A stretch of 15,866 bases of DNA from an uncultured Bacilli bacterium (GCA_910586295.1 CAJUGE010000101.1:1-15866); one strand, 5' to 3'. Shown: positions 1 to 7,522, counted from the stretch's first letter. A program made the numbers and translations. Notes: a model not told the origin generated them from the sequence alone.

Positions 1-669
1 AATAAATACTACGCTAGTGTATGTGTAGAAGAGGAAATCAAATTACCAGAAAATGAAATGAATAACATAGTAGGAATAGACTTAGGAGTAAAGACACTAG
101 TAACAACAAGTGACTATGAATATTATGGTAATCCAAGACATTTAATAAAGTATGAAAAGAAAATAAAGAGAGAACAAAGAAATTTATCGAGAAAGATAAA
201 GGGAAGTAATAACTATAATAAGAACTTAATAAAACTAGAAGAAGAGTATAGAAAACTAAGAAACGCTAGAAAAAAGACAAGTGAAGAAATAGTAAGTAAG
301 ATAATAAAAAATAACGATATAGTAGTAACAGAAAGCCTAAATATAAAAAGTATGACTAGTAAAGAACGCAGTGTGAAAAATCTAAGGAAAGAGATACTAA
401 ATAGTGCATTTGGGGAAATACTTAGAATGTTAAAGTACAAATGTAAATGGAATAACAAAGAGTTAATAAGTGTTAGTACTTATTATGCAAGCTCACAAAT
501 ATGTAGTCACTGTGGAAATAAAGACAGTAGAATGAAAGATTTAAGTAAAAGAGAATACCACTGCACAGAATGTGACTCGGTTATAGAAAGAGACATAAAT
601 GCTAGTATGAACTTAATATATGAAGGAATGAAGTTACTAATAAAATCAAATAAACCAATACAAGTGTAA
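1..669 (+). CDS. tnpB: IS200/IS605-family TnpB (RNA-guided nuclease), 5' end outside window
   Basis: The reading frame is open from base 1, so the gene begins upstream; the ATG at 58 is internal. The visible part is the RuvC-like and zinc-finger C-terminal half of TnpB. It has the first catalytic Asp in GIDLGVKTL (codon 79-81), the second acidic residue in VVTESLNIKSM (codon 331-333), a four-Cys zinc finger (CSHCG, then CTECD) and the third catalytic Asp in RDINAS (codon 592-594). All catalytic and zinc residues are present, so this half looks intact. TnpB proteins are nucleases guided by an RNA read from the 3' end of the transposon; they cut the empty donor site and so help keep the element. 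The sequence just downstream fits that RNA. No TnpA transposase is visible; it would lie upstream if present. The family call is firm; activity of the whole protein cannot be judged here. Confidence 0.92.
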   Translation, partial: NKYYASVCVEEEIKLPENEMNNIVGIDLGVKTLVTTSDYEYYGNPRHLIKYEKKIKREQRNLSRKIKGSNNYNKNLIKLEEEYRKLRNARKKTSEEIVSKIIKNNDIVVTESLNIKSMTSKERSVKNLRKEILNSAFGEILRMLKYKCKWNNKELISVSTYYASSQICSHCGNKDSRMKDLSKREYHCTECDSVIERDINASMNLIYEGMKLLIKSNKPIQV

Positions 670-675
670 AAGACA

Positions 676-795
676 CTTTTAAATATAGATAAAAAGATAC
701 CCTAGCGACTAGGGGAATTTAGGCCTGTGGAGGACGAGAGTTCGGTGAAGCAGGAAAGGAGAGTTGTGAAGCACTCCAAAATGAGTGAATTATTA
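676..795 (+). ncRNA. Omega RNA / right end of the IS200/IS605-type element
   Basis: Directly after the tnpB stop is a GC-richer, structured stretch unlike the surrounding AT-rich DNA. It has a perfect 6-bp hairpin (CCCTAG at 700-705, CTAGGG at 709-714), then a segment of the kind I know from IS605/TnpB right ends (GGCCTGTGG near 722, GAAGCAGGAA at 748-757), and a small CGA/TCG hairpin at 734-743. A second GTGAAGCA (766-773) repeats the one at 745-752, and GAGT/ACTC around 761-776 could form the terminal hairpin that TnpA recognises. In this family the omega RNA covers the end of tnpB and the right end, and its guide is the flanking DNA just outside the element. The exact boundary (about 780-795) is not resolvable by eye. 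Confidence 0.6.
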
Positions 796-896
796 CGTAG
801 TTTTAATTTACTTTTGTTCAAATCTACAAATTGCCGAAAATTATTATTTTAGGTAAACTAACAAAAATTTATCTTCTACAAAATGCGAAAAAACGT

Positions 897-925
897 TTGA
901 CACAAGTTTAGGAGCATGTTATACT
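897..925 (+). promoter_or_regulatory. Promoter of the methyltransferase-rarA operon
   Basis: TTGACA at 897-902, a 17-nt spacer, and TATACT at 920-925, with TGT just before the -10 (extended -10). It lies about 30 nt upstream of the ATG at 957, which has AGGAG at 944-948. The preceding stretch, 796-896, shows no gene or clear structure. Confidence 0.85.
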
Positions 926-956
926 TTTATTAGTCAAAAATATAGGAGTTTTACAT

Positions 957-1784
957 ATGAAAGATAATAATAATTTAGTACTTACAAGACTATCTTCTTA
1001 TTTAAATGATACACCAGATTACATCAATGAAAGTATGATTGAAGAATTAACTAGTGAAGGAATAAGCACCATAGAAGCAGTAAGGGTTCTTTTATCAAGT
1101 ATATTGAATTTATATGATAACAAAGAAATAATGGACCTATATATTAGAGAAATAGTAAGTGAGTTGAATCCACAAAAATACAAAGATAACCTTTACTATA
1201 AAAATATAAAATTGAGTGAAATAAATAGTAGTACTTGGTCTATTCAACTTATGAAATATAAGCCATACGAACTATTTGTCTATAATGACTTAAAAGTAAC
1301 AGATGATGGAAGAGTAATACCCAAAGTAGGATACTTTAAAGAAGAATATGAATATCCTTGCATCCTAGAAAATAATAGAGAGTGGATGTTAATAACACCT
1401 AATGAAATAGAAACCATGGCAAAACCTATAAAAGAATGTTTTGGCAATGTCCTAACTTATGGATTAGGTCTTGGCTATTTTACTTATATGGCATCTCTAA
1501 AAGAAAATGTTAAATCTATTACTATAATTGAAAAAGATAAAAAAGTAATAGAACTATTCGAGCGTTATATTCTCCCACAATTCGAAAACAAAGACAAAAT
1601 AAATATTATTAATGAAGATGCTTACATATATGCTAGTACTAAGCCTAAATATGACTATGTATTTGTAGATATTTGGCATGATCCTAGCGATGGAGTATCT
1701 GCATATAAAAAATTTAAAGACTTAGAAAGACCTGATGTAAAATATTCTTATTGGATTGAAGATACAATAAAATACTATCTATAG
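957..1784 (+). CDS. Class I SAM-dependent methyltransferase-like protein
   Basis: This 275-residue protein has a Rossmann-type methyltransferase core in its C-terminal half: a glycine-rich motif I (YGLGLGYF, about 168-175), an acidic residue at the end of the next strand (IIEKD, E192) that would hold the ribose of SAM, NEDAY (D221) as the adenine-side acidic motif, and YDYVFVDIW (about 232-240) as motif IV. The pattern resembles spermidine-synthase-like methyltransferases, but I see no residues that fix a substrate. The N-terminal 160 residues are mixed helical and unrecognised. The start follows AGGAG by 8 nt and a strong promoter. The stop is 14 nt before rarA, so the two are co-transcribed. 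The substrate is unknown, and a non-catalytic SAM-binding role is possible. Confidence 0.72.
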   Translation: MKDNNNLVLTRLSSYLNDTPDYINESMIEELTSEGISTIEAVRVLLSSILNLYDNKEIMDLYIREIVSELNPQKYKDNLYYKNIKLSEINSSTWSIQLMKYKPYELFVYNDLKVTDDGRVIPKVGYFKEEYEYPCILENNREWMLITPNEIETMAKPIKECFGNVLTYGLGLGYFTYMASLKENVKSITIIEKDKKVIELFERYILPQFENKDKINIINEDAYIYASTKPKYDYVFVDIWHDPSDGVSAYKKFKDLERPDVKYSYWIEDTIKYYL

Positions 1785-1798
1785 AAAGGAGTAAACCT

Positions 1799-3106
1799 AT
1801 GAATATATTTGACGAAGAAAATGAAATATCATATAAACCTTTAGCAGAAAAAATGAGACCAACAACACTAGAAGAATTTTTTGGACAAGAAGAATTAGTT
1901 GGAGACAATCAAGCAATTAGAAAAATGATAGAAACAGATGCAATATCTTCTATGATATTTTGGGGACCTCCTGGAGTAGGTAAAACAACACTAGCAAAAA
2001 TAATTGCAAAAGAAACTAGTTCATCATTTCAAGAACTAAGTGCTGTTACCTCTGGAATAAAAGAAATTAAGGATTTAATAGAAATAGCAAAATATAATAA
2101 ATCTAATGGACGAAAAACTATAGTGTTTGTAGATGAAATACACAGGTTTAACAAAGCACAGCAAGACGCATTCTTACCATATGTAGAAAACGGAAATATA
2201 ATACTGATTGGTGCAACAACCGAAAATCCATCATTTGAAGTCAATAGCGCCCTTCTCTCACGTGCAAAGGTTTATGTACTAAAAAGCTTATCTGAAGAAG
2301 AATTAAAAAAAATATTAAAACATGCACTAGAAAAAAACGACGAATATAACAATGTAGAAATAGAAGAAGAAGCGATTTGCTTAATATCAAAAGTCTCTAA
2401 TGGTGATGCGAGAACAGCGTTAAATACACTTGAAAATGTAATAAACATAACTAAACCAGTAAAAGGAAAAAAGAAGATAACAGTTTCTTCTTTAGAAAAA
2501 ATTTTAGGGAGCAAAACATTTTTATATGATAAAAATGGAGAAGAACACTATAATTTAATATCAGCACTACACAAGTCTATGAGAAACTCTGATCCAGATG
2601 CAGCCCTATATTATTTAGCAAGAATGTTAGAAGCAGGAGAAAATCCTTTGTATATAGCAAGAAGATTAATAAGATTTGCATCAGAAGACATAGGACTTGC
2701 AAATACAAACGCACTTACTCAAGCCATCAATGCCTATGAAGCCTCACACTACTTAGGGATGCCAGAATGTAATGTGAACTTATCTCAAGCAGTAGTATAC
2801 CTAAGTGTATCTCCAAAATCGAATGCTCTCTACACGGGCTACACTAAGGCTTCTAACGATGCAAGAAAGACTATAAATGTTAAAGTTCCACTTCACTTAA
2901 GAAATGCAGTCACTAAACTAGACTCATCTCTAGGATATGGTGAAGGATATATGTATGCACATGAATATGAAGGACATATTACAAATATGCAGTGTCTTCC
3001 AGATGAACTTAAAAATGAAAAATACTATATACCTACAACAAATGGTAATGAAAAAAATGTAAAAACAATATTAGAAAATATAGAAAAGTTAAAGAAAGGT
3101 AAATAA
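1799..3106 (+). CDS. rarA: Replication-associated recombination protein A (AAA+ ATPase)
   Basis: RarA (also called MgsA; WRNIP1 in eukaryotes) is an AAA+ ATPase related to clamp loaders. It acts at stalled replication forks and single-strand gaps and binds SSB. The 435-residue protein has the expected length and order: an N-terminal LAEKMRPTTLEEFFGQ motif, Walker A GPPGVGKTT (56-64), Walker B IVFVDEIHRF (about 108-117), sensor 1 in IGATTENPSFEV (about 137-148) and the LLSRAKVY arginine-finger region. The C-terminal half contains the family's tetramerisation and MgsA-type region, including a SEDIGLAN motif. The start follows an AGGAG site (GAAAGGAG, ending 8 nt before the ATG). Its TAA overlaps the next ATG by one base, which indicates translational coupling. 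Confidence 0.95.
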   Translation: MNIFDEENEISYKPLAEKMRPTTLEEFFGQEELVGDNQAIRKMIETDAISSMIFWGPPGVGKTTLAKIIAKETSSSFQELSAVTSGIKEIKDLIEIAKYNKSNGRKTIVFVDEIHRFNKAQQDAFLPYVENGNIILIGATTENPSFEVNSALLSRAKVYVLKSLSEEELKKILKHALEKNDEYNNVEIEEEAICLISKVSNGDARTALNTLENVINITKPVKGKKKITVSSLEKILGSKTFLYDKNGEEHYNLISALHKSMRNSDPDAALYYLARMLEAGENPLYIARRLIRFASEDIGLANTNALTQAINAYEASHYLGMPECNVNLSQAVVYLSVSPKSNALYTGYTKASNDARKTINVKVPLHLRNAVTKLDSSLGYGEGYMYAHEYEGHITNMQCLPDELKNEKYYIPTTNGNEKNVKTILENIEKLKKGK

Positions 3107-3636
3107 TGTTACAAGAAAAAATAGAAGAAATAAAACAAAGATTATCACTAAATAACAAAGAACTAGCATATCTATTAGATGTAAAAATGAATGAACTAAT
3201 TAACACTAATGAAGAAAAACTATTGTCAAGATTAACAGAAATATTTGAAATAAATACAAAAGATTTACACTCTAATCCACTCCCAAAAACTTTAAAGATA
3301 ACTAAAAATCTTGACATAAAGAAATACAAAAACAGAGTAAATGCATACAATGAAATAATAAAAAAGAATTATTCATCCAAGTGGAAAATATATGTTCTAA
3401 CTAAAACAAAGTCAAAACAAAAATTCACATTATCCACACTTTTTAGACATAAAAAAACAAAAAATTATACATCAGAATTTACACCAAGTTTTCTTGCTAC
3501 AACAAATAATACTAGACTGTTAATAAATTTTAAAAAAGACACACTTATCATACAAGAATTAGCACAAAATATAGATGAAAATACATTTATCATAAATAAT
3601 ATAAAATATAAAAAAGCAAATGAAATAAATATCTAA
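3106..3636 (+). CDS. Hypothetical protein with weak HTH-like N-terminus
   Basis: This 176-residue basic protein starts on the last base of the rarA stop codon (TAATG), so it is probably translated by coupling. Residues 1-50 (KQRLSLNNKELAYLLDVKM onward) have the shape of an XRE-type helix-turn-helix: a helix, a NKELAYLLDV-like second helix, and a spaced run of helices ending near ITEIFEI-like residues. The recognition helix is poor, however, and I would not call it a DNA-binding protein on this alone. The rest is Lys-rich and alternates basic and beta-like stretches, with no family I recognise. There is no signal peptide or membrane segment. It is the last gene of the operon. Lys content is high even for this AT-rich genome. 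Confidence 0.65.
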   Translation: MLQEKIEEIKQRLSLNNKELAYLLDVKMNELINTNEEKLLSRLTEIFEINTKDLHSNPLPKTLKITKNLDIKKYKNRVNAYNEIIKKNYSSKWKIYVLTKTKSKQKFTLSTLFRHKKTKNYTSEFTPSFLATTNNTRLLINFKKDTLIIQELAQNIDENTFIINNIKYKKANEINI

Positions 3637-3643
3637 AAAAATA

Positions 3644-3674
3644 TTAACAAAATTATAGTCTAATATGTTAAAAT
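3644..3674 (+). promoter_or_regulatory. Possible promoter of the thymidylate-kinase-like gene
   Basis: TTAACA at 3644-3649 and TAAAAT at 3669-3674, with TGT before the -10 (extended -10). The 19-nt spacer is long, so the call rests mainly on the extended -10. It lies between two genes 54 nt apart with no obvious terminator, so readthrough from rarA is also possible. Confidence 0.4.
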
Positions 3675-3690
3675 TAAGTAGGAGGGTATT

Positions 3691-4368
3691 ATGGGAAAAA
3701 TAGTAGTAATAGAAGGAACAGATTGTTCTGGAAAAGAAACACAATCAAAAATGTTGGAAAAAAGATTAAAAAAGGAAAATGTAAAAGTGGCTCAAATGTC
3801 ATTTCCAGTTTATGATTCACCGACAGGAAGAATAATAGGAGGACCATATTTAGGAAAAGAATATATTTGTTCTGGATGGTTTCCAGAGAAAGCGCCTAAT
3901 GTAGAGTGGAAAGTTGCATCGCTATACTATGCTGCTGACAGAAGATATCATAGAGAGGAAATACTAGAATTAAAAGAAAAAAATGATATTCTTATATTAG
4001 ATAGATATACTTTTTCAAACATGGGTTATCAAGTAGCAAAACTACCGACTAAACAAGAAAGATTAAATGGCTATAAATGGCTTGAAACATTAGAATTTGA
4101 ATTGTTAGAATTGCCTAAACCAGACAAAGTAGTCTTTCTTCATATGCCTTTAGAAGGACAAATAATCATAAAATCGAGAAGAGAAGAATCGCTTGATGAA
4201 CATGAAAGAGATAATGAATGTAACAGAAACGCAGAAAGAGCATATTTAGAAATGGCGAAATTATACAATTTTCAAATATTAGAATGTTTAGAAAATGAAA
4301 GAATAAAAACTAGAGAAGAAATGCATGAAGAAGTATATTCACATGTAAAAAGATTAATATTAAAATAA
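3691..4368 (+). CDS. Thymidylate-kinase-like (d)NMP kinase
   Basis: This 225-residue P-loop kinase would phosphorylate dTMP or a related (deoxy)nucleotide on the path to dTTP. Visible motifs are the P-loop EGTDCSGKETQ (8-18), a DRY segment (DRYTFSN, the TMPK nucleoside-binding motif) and a basic lid-like segment (KSRREESLDEHERD). The P-loop has Glu (E16) where the classic GxxxxGK[ST] motif has Ser or Thr, followed by Thr17. I recall GSGKATQ and GSGKETQ forms in a Firmicutes branch of this superfamily, so this is probably a subfamily trait and not damage. A strong AGGAGGG lies 4 nt before the ATG. The next gene follows after 21 nt. It may not be the canonical tmk, so no symbol is given. Confidence 0.8.
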   Translation: MGKIVVIEGTDCSGKETQSKMLEKRLKKENVKVAQMSFPVYDSPTGRIIGGPYLGKEYICSGWFPEKAPNVEWKVASLYYAADRRYHREEILELKEKNDILILDRYTFSNMGYQVAKLPTKQERLNGYKWLETLEFELLELPKPDKVVFLHMPLEGQIIIKSRREESLDEHERDNECNRNAERAYLEMAKLYNFQILECLENERIKTREEMHEEVYSHVKRLILK

Positions 4369-4389
4369 ATAAAAAAAGGAGGCTAACTT

Positions 4390-5037
4390 ATGGAACGTAA
4401 GCATTACCTATATGTATTACTTACAAAGACACCATTAAAAACTGGTAAATTTCTAAGAAAAGTAACTGGATATGAATACAACCATTGTAGTGTCTCCTTT
4501 GATAATGATTTTAAAGTCCTTTATTCATTCTCAAGAAAATATAAAAATTCAACATTTTATGCAGGTCTTGTAAAAGAATCAAGCCTAAGATATACAACTA
4601 ATGAACAAGAAACAAAAGTAAAAATATTTAAAATAAGCTTGACCAATAAAACATATAAAAAGTTAAAAGCATACTTAGAAGACTTAATAGAACACGAAGA
4701 TGAATATATCTATAATTATCTTTCAATACTAACATATCTATTTCATAAAAAGGTTAATGTAAAAAAAGCCTATACTTGTTGTGATTTTACAGTTCACATT
4801 CTTAAAGACTTTTGTAAGCTAGCAAATCTTAAAGAAAAAGATTATTGTTCAATAAAAGAATTATCAGAAATCTTAGAAGAATATAAAATATATGAAGGAA
4901 CATTTGATTTTCAAAATAATTCTTGGGAAGAAGACTTATACTTAACTCGTCAACCATTATTAGAAAAGATGAAAAAGACAAGTTACTTATTCACACTGCT
5001 AATTGCTAGATTCTTTAAAGGACTATTTATAAAATAA
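4390..5037 (+). CDS. Predicted permuted NlpC/P60-fold (papain-like) protein
   Basis: This 215-residue protein fits the circularly permuted NlpC/P60 superfamily (YiiX/YaeF/LRAT-like), where the catalytic His comes before the Cys. His32 lies in EYNHCSVSF near the N-terminus. The candidate nucleophile is Cys130 in YTCCDFTVHIL, which lines up with the usual CSEFV-like motif. The YNYLSILTYL stretch before it resembles the YDYLGLL segment common in these proteins. Members act as amidases, peptidases or acyltransferases on cell wall or lipid substrates; the substrate here is unknown. The last 25 residues (YLFTLLIARFFKGLF) are hydrophobic with basic ends and could sit on the membrane. There is no N-terminal signal peptide. 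GGAGG precedes the start, 21 nt after the kinase gene, and a terminator follows. The fold call is by motif recognition only. Confidence 0.6.
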   Translation: MERKHYLYVLLTKTPLKTGKFLRKVTGYEYNHCSVSFDNDFKVLYSFSRKYKNSTFYAGLVKESSLRYTTNEQETKVKIFKISLTNKTYKKLKAYLEDLIEHEDEYIYNYLSILTYLFHKKVNVKKAYTCCDFTVHILKDFCKLANLKEKDYCSIKELSEILEEYKIYEGTFDFQNNSWEEDLYLTRQPLLEKMKKTSYLFTLLIARFFKGLFIK

Positions 5038-5050
5038 CTTATAAAAAATT

Positions 5051-5085
5051 AAAGAGTTTATTGAATAAAAATGAACTCTTTTTTT
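5051..5085 (+). terminator. Intrinsic terminator after the kinase/NlpC-like pair
   Basis: AAAGAGTT (5051-5058) pairs with AACTCTTT (5074-5081) around a 15-nt loop and runs into a T tract to 5085. It separates this unit from the gene at 5109. Confidence 0.85.
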
Positions 5086-5108
5086 CATACTAAAAATAGG
5101 TGTGAAGT

Positions 5109-5519
5109 ATGAAGAAAATTTTTACAATATTTACTATAATTTTATTATCTTTATTTTTATTAGGAAAAGATTTATCTGGAAAGGAAAGTACTACTGATAA
5201 ATATAAAGAAGAATACAAAAGAATTTATTTTTCTTCACTAAACTCAAAAAACATAAATGAAATATTTGATGGACTAAAAGGAACTATTATTGAAATTGAA
5301 GTAAAAACAAAAAAATTTACAAAATCTTACAGATTAAATACTTCTATGATAAATAATATTGAACAAAAGTTAACAGAAAAAGTATTAGAAGACTTAACTT
5401 CATTAGGAGATTTAGAACTAACCGCGCTATATAAAGCAAATGGATTTATAATCACTAGAATCGATTTAATATGCTCAAAAGAAGTAGAAAACATAATAAA
5501 AGAAAGAAGCAAAGGGTAA
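5109..5519 (+). CDS. Small exported or membrane-anchored protein of unknown function
   Basis: This is a 136-residue protein with a Lys-Lys start and a hydrophobic segment at about 4-19 (IFTIFTIILLSLFLL), which would be a signal peptide or N-terminal anchor. There is no lipobox Cys. The remainder is charged and mixed helix/strand, with no family I recognise. A weak ribosome site (AGGTG) lies about 8 nt before the ATG. The stop is 2 nt before the transporter start, so the two are almost certainly co-translated; a shared role at the membrane is inferred. No clear separate promoter fits in the 23 nt after the upstream terminator. Confidence 0.65.
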   Translation: MKKIFTIFTIILLSLFLLGKDLSGKESTTDKYKEEYKRIYFSSLNSKNINEIFDGLKGTIIEIEVKTKKFTKSYRLNTSMINNIEQKLTEKVLEDLTSLGDLELTALYKANGFIITRIDLICSKEVENIIKERSKG

Positions 5520-5521
5520 AT

Positions 5522-6655
5522 ATGTCAAATTTAAAAAAGTTCAATATATTTGTAATAATTACAAGTTTTGCTAAATTATTAGTAGAACTTTTTATTCCAT
5601 TAATTCTTTATGACAAAGGCTTTAGTATAAGAGAAATAATTCTTTTTCATGTATTAAAATATTTATTTTGTACAATATCTATACCAATTATATATAAATT
5701 AGGTAGTATTATTTCATACTCTAAGCTTATGCTTACAAGTAGTATATTCTTTAGTGCAACATACTTATACTTAAACTTTTTAAACAAAACCACACTATCA
5801 TTAATAATACTAGCTTTAATATTTGCAATTTATTTAATGTTATATTGGATTGGAAGACATACATATGCTTTAAGTATAATAGAAGATAAAAAAATAACAG
5901 ACAATGTCAGTTTGTATTCGATATTCACAATACTAGGTGGTATTCCTGCAACATACATAGGAGCAAAAATACTCTCAAACTTTGGCTTTTTAACACTTAC
6001 TATAATTGTATTGATTCTAATGCTCATAAGTATAATACCATTAATAAAAATAAAAGAAAATTCAACGAGCAATAAAACAAAAATTACAAATATAGTAAAG
6101 TCTTTTCCAATAAGAAATTACTTATTTACTATCTTCGATCAATTTAGATACATAGCAAATCTAATATTTCCATTATTTATATACTTTTACATAAAAAAAG
6201 AACTGGGCTACCTAGGAATAATAAATATAATATGTGGAATAGGAAGCGTTATATACATTTACTTTTTAAGTAAAAAAATGGATAAAAACAAAAAAGATTA
6301 CTTAAAACTCTCTATAATATTTTTAGGAATAATATATATATTCAAAATATCCATAAACAACTCTACATTGTTTTTATTAATCACATTCTTTGAAGGAATA
6401 TTTAAATCTGCATTAGATGTAATAACACAGAGAAACACATATGCCTATGGTAAAAACTATAGCACAAAAGAATACGTAATTTTTATAGAAATGCTCAATA
6501 ATCTAACAAGAACGATTATATTCATAATTTTCTACATTATGAACATTTCATTAAAAGGCTTACTAGTAGTATGCATAATATTCCTATGTATAACTGTTCT
6601 TATTAAATATGACGATGGAAAATATGGATATAACAACACAAAAAAAGCCGTTTAG
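5522..6655 (+). CDS. MFS-type transporter
   Basis: This 377-residue, strongly hydrophobic protein has roughly 10-12 membrane helices separated by short basic loops, with a longer cytoplasmic-type basic loop near the middle (KIKENSTSNKTK, about 180-192) between two halves. That is the layout of a major facilitator. The segment YWIGRHTYALSI in the N-terminal half is of a kind seen in uncharacterised Firmicutes MFS proteins. The substrate cannot be inferred. I place the start at ATG 5522 rather than the upstream in-frame ATG at 5471: the longer form would add a 17-residue very basic leader overlapping the previous gene, while 5522 lies just after AAAGGG and 2 nt past that gene's stop. Its TAG overlaps the stop of the convergent gene at 6652. 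Confidence 0.82.
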   Translation: MSNLKKFNIFVIITSFAKLLVELFIPLILYDKGFSIREIILFHVLKYLFCTISIPIIYKLGSIISYSKLMLTSSIFFSATYLYLNFLNKTTLSLIILALIFAIYLMLYWIGRHTYALSIIEDKKITDNVSLYSIFTILGGIPATYIGAKILSNFGFLTLTIIVLILMLISIIPLIKIKENSTSNKTKITNIVKSFPIRNYLFTIFDQFRYIANLIFPLFIYFYIKKELGYLGIINIICGIGSVIYIYFLSKKMDKNKKDYLKLSIIFLGIIYIFKISINNSTLFLLITFFEGIFKSALDVITQRNTYAYGKNYSTKEYVIFIEMLNNLTRTIIFIIFYIMNISLKGLLVVCIIFLCITVLIKYDDGKYGYNNTKKAV

Positions 6656-6664
6656 GCTCTTTTA
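6641..6664. terminator. Bidirectional terminator over two convergent stop codons
   Basis: An A-run, AGCC (6645-6648 area), loop GTTTA, GGCT and a T-run form one compact hairpin with A and T tracts on both sides, so it can end transcription in both directions. Both stop codons (TAG at 6653-6655 on plus, TAA read from 6654-6652 on minus) are inside it. Confidence 0.7.
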
Positions 6665-7020
6665 CTTAGAACTGCAACATCTTCATTAATTGCAACTTTT
6701 ACAATCCCTAATTCACTAAGTTGTTCCTTGAGCAAATTATATGCTTGTATAAATTTATCTGGTTGACCTAACACTTCAGAAATAATAGCTTTCATAACGT
6801 CTAAAGCTTTCTTAGCATTTAAATAATCACTTGAAAGTTTTTCCATTTGCGATTTTATTTCTGGTAAATTAGCTAGAAGACTAACATTATCTACAGAAAT
6901 AACCCCACCTATACCATTTAATCTCATTTGTAACTCTCTAAATTCTCTACTTCTTTGATTAAGATATCTCTCAATTCCTTCCTTAGTCCCAAGCATTTCA
7001 TTATATAACTCTCTATTCAT
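6652..7020 (-). CDS. Small helical protein of unknown function (paralogue 1)
   Basis: This is a 122-residue, largely alpha-helical, soluble protein (no signal peptide or membrane segment) with likely coiled-coil stretches at about 5-35 and 55-80. I do not recognise the family. The start is placed at the ATG ending at 7020: it has GAGGGGG 5 nt upstream and a complete promoter just before it. The longer in-frame start at 7074 would fall inside that promoter's -35. The N-terminus (YNEMLGTKEGIERYL, 5-19) closely matches that of the next minus-strand gene (YNDLIGSLELMKQYL) and is looser in the third, so the three look like diverged paralogues. Its 3' end overlaps the transporter's by 4 nt. Confidence 0.7.
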   Translation of the reverse strand: MNRELYNEMLGTKEGIERYLNQRSREFRELQMRLNGIGGVISVDNVSLLANLPEIKSQMEKLSSDYLNAKKALDVMKAIISEVLGQPDKFIQAYNLLKEQLSELGIVKVAINEDVAVLSKRA

Positions 7021-7045
7021 AACATCCCCCTCTTTTATGTACATA

Positions 7046-7074
7046 ATTTTACCACATTCCACTAAAGATGTCAA
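7046..7074 (-). promoter_or_regulatory. Promoter of the gene ending at 6652
   Basis: Read on the minus strand: TTGACA (7074-7069), a 17-nt spacer and TAAAAT (7051-7046), with TGG before the -10 (extended -10). It decides the start at 7020. Confidence 0.85.
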
Positions 7075-7097
7075 TATAAAAGTACAATAAAATATAC

Positions 7098-7151
7098 AAA
7101 AAAGAAAACTATCTAAAAGAAACTTTTTTTTAAATTTCTACTAGTTTTCTT
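7098..7151 (-). terminator. Terminator of the gene ending at 7113
   Basis: A 10-bp perfect inverted repeat, AAGAAAACTA (7102-7111) and TAGTTTTCTT (7142-7151), encloses an inner AGAAA/TTTCT pairing. On the minus strand the distal arm runs into a T tract. The stem includes the last codons of the gene. It is weak in GC, so confidence is moderate. Confidence 0.5.
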
Positions 7152-7415
7152 ATCTCTCACTGATTTAGCGATTTTAATGTAATCAGAACTATACTTTATA
7201 GATAAATATCTACTAATATAAGTGTCTAATTGATTAGTATTCACAGAAGAATTAATTCCCTTTTTTATATTAACTAGTGATTCAAACAATTCATTAACAC
7301 TTTCTAACTCCTTTTTCGTATCACTAGCATATAAAGAATAACTTCCTCCATTTTCTAATAAATATTGTTTCATAAGTTCTAATGAACCTATTAAGTCATT
7401 ATATATATTTTTCAT
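7113..7415 (-). CDS. Small helical protein of unknown function (paralogue 2)
   Basis: This is a 100-residue soluble, mostly helical protein with a strongly basic C-terminal tail (RDKKTSRNLKKSFF), which could bind nucleic acid or a membrane surface. I do not recognise the family. The start is at the ATG ending at 7415, behind a perfect AAGGAGG; the longer frame up to 7475 would start inside the -35 element. The N-terminus (YNDLIGSLELMKQYL) matches the corresponding segment of the gene at 6652-7020 at identical spacing (Y, N, acidic, two hydrophobics, G, S/T, E, YL), which suggests tandem duplication followed by strong divergence. It has its own promoter and terminator. Confidence 0.68.
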   Translation of the reverse strand: MKNIYNDLIGSLELMKQYLLENGGSYSLYASDTKKELESVNELFESLVNIKKGINSSVNTNQLDTYISRYLSIKYSSDYIKIAKSVRDKKTSRNLKKSFF

Positions 7416-7446
7416 AAACTTCCTCCTTTTTAATCGCGTATATAAA

Positions 7447-7475
7447 AAAATACCATAATTAAATACAAAAGTCAA
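7447..7475 (-). promoter_or_regulatory. Promoter of the gene ending at 7113
   Basis: On the minus strand: TTGACT (7475-7470), a 17-nt spacer and TATTTT (7452-7447), preceded by TGG (extended -10). Confidence 0.78.
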
Positions 7476-7494
7476 ACAAAATTACAAATACTTA

Positions 7495-7522
7495 CAAAAA
7501 AACCACATATTATTATATGTGG
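7495..7522 (-). terminator. Terminator of the gene ending at 7540
   Basis: A perfect 8-bp stem, CCACATAT (7503-7510) and ATATGTGG (7515-7522), with a 4-nt loop. On the minus strand it is followed by a run of seven Ts. It lies between two minus-strand genes, so the downstream one must rely on its own promoter. Confidence 0.85.

Noticed and set aside
5061..5091. Promoter for the gene at 5109 using TTGAAT in the terminator loop
   Set aside because: No acceptable -10 at 16-18 nt; the best hexamers are 4/6 at 19 nt or worse.
5471..5521. Upstream ATG for the MFS transporter
   Set aside because: It would add a very basic leader overlapping the previous gene, with no ribosome site; 5522 is better placed.
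7021..7074. Longer N-terminus for the minus-strand gene at 6652
   Set aside because: The extra 18 codons overlap the TTGACA/TAAAAT promoter, and the ATG at 7020 has a GAGGGGG ribosome site.
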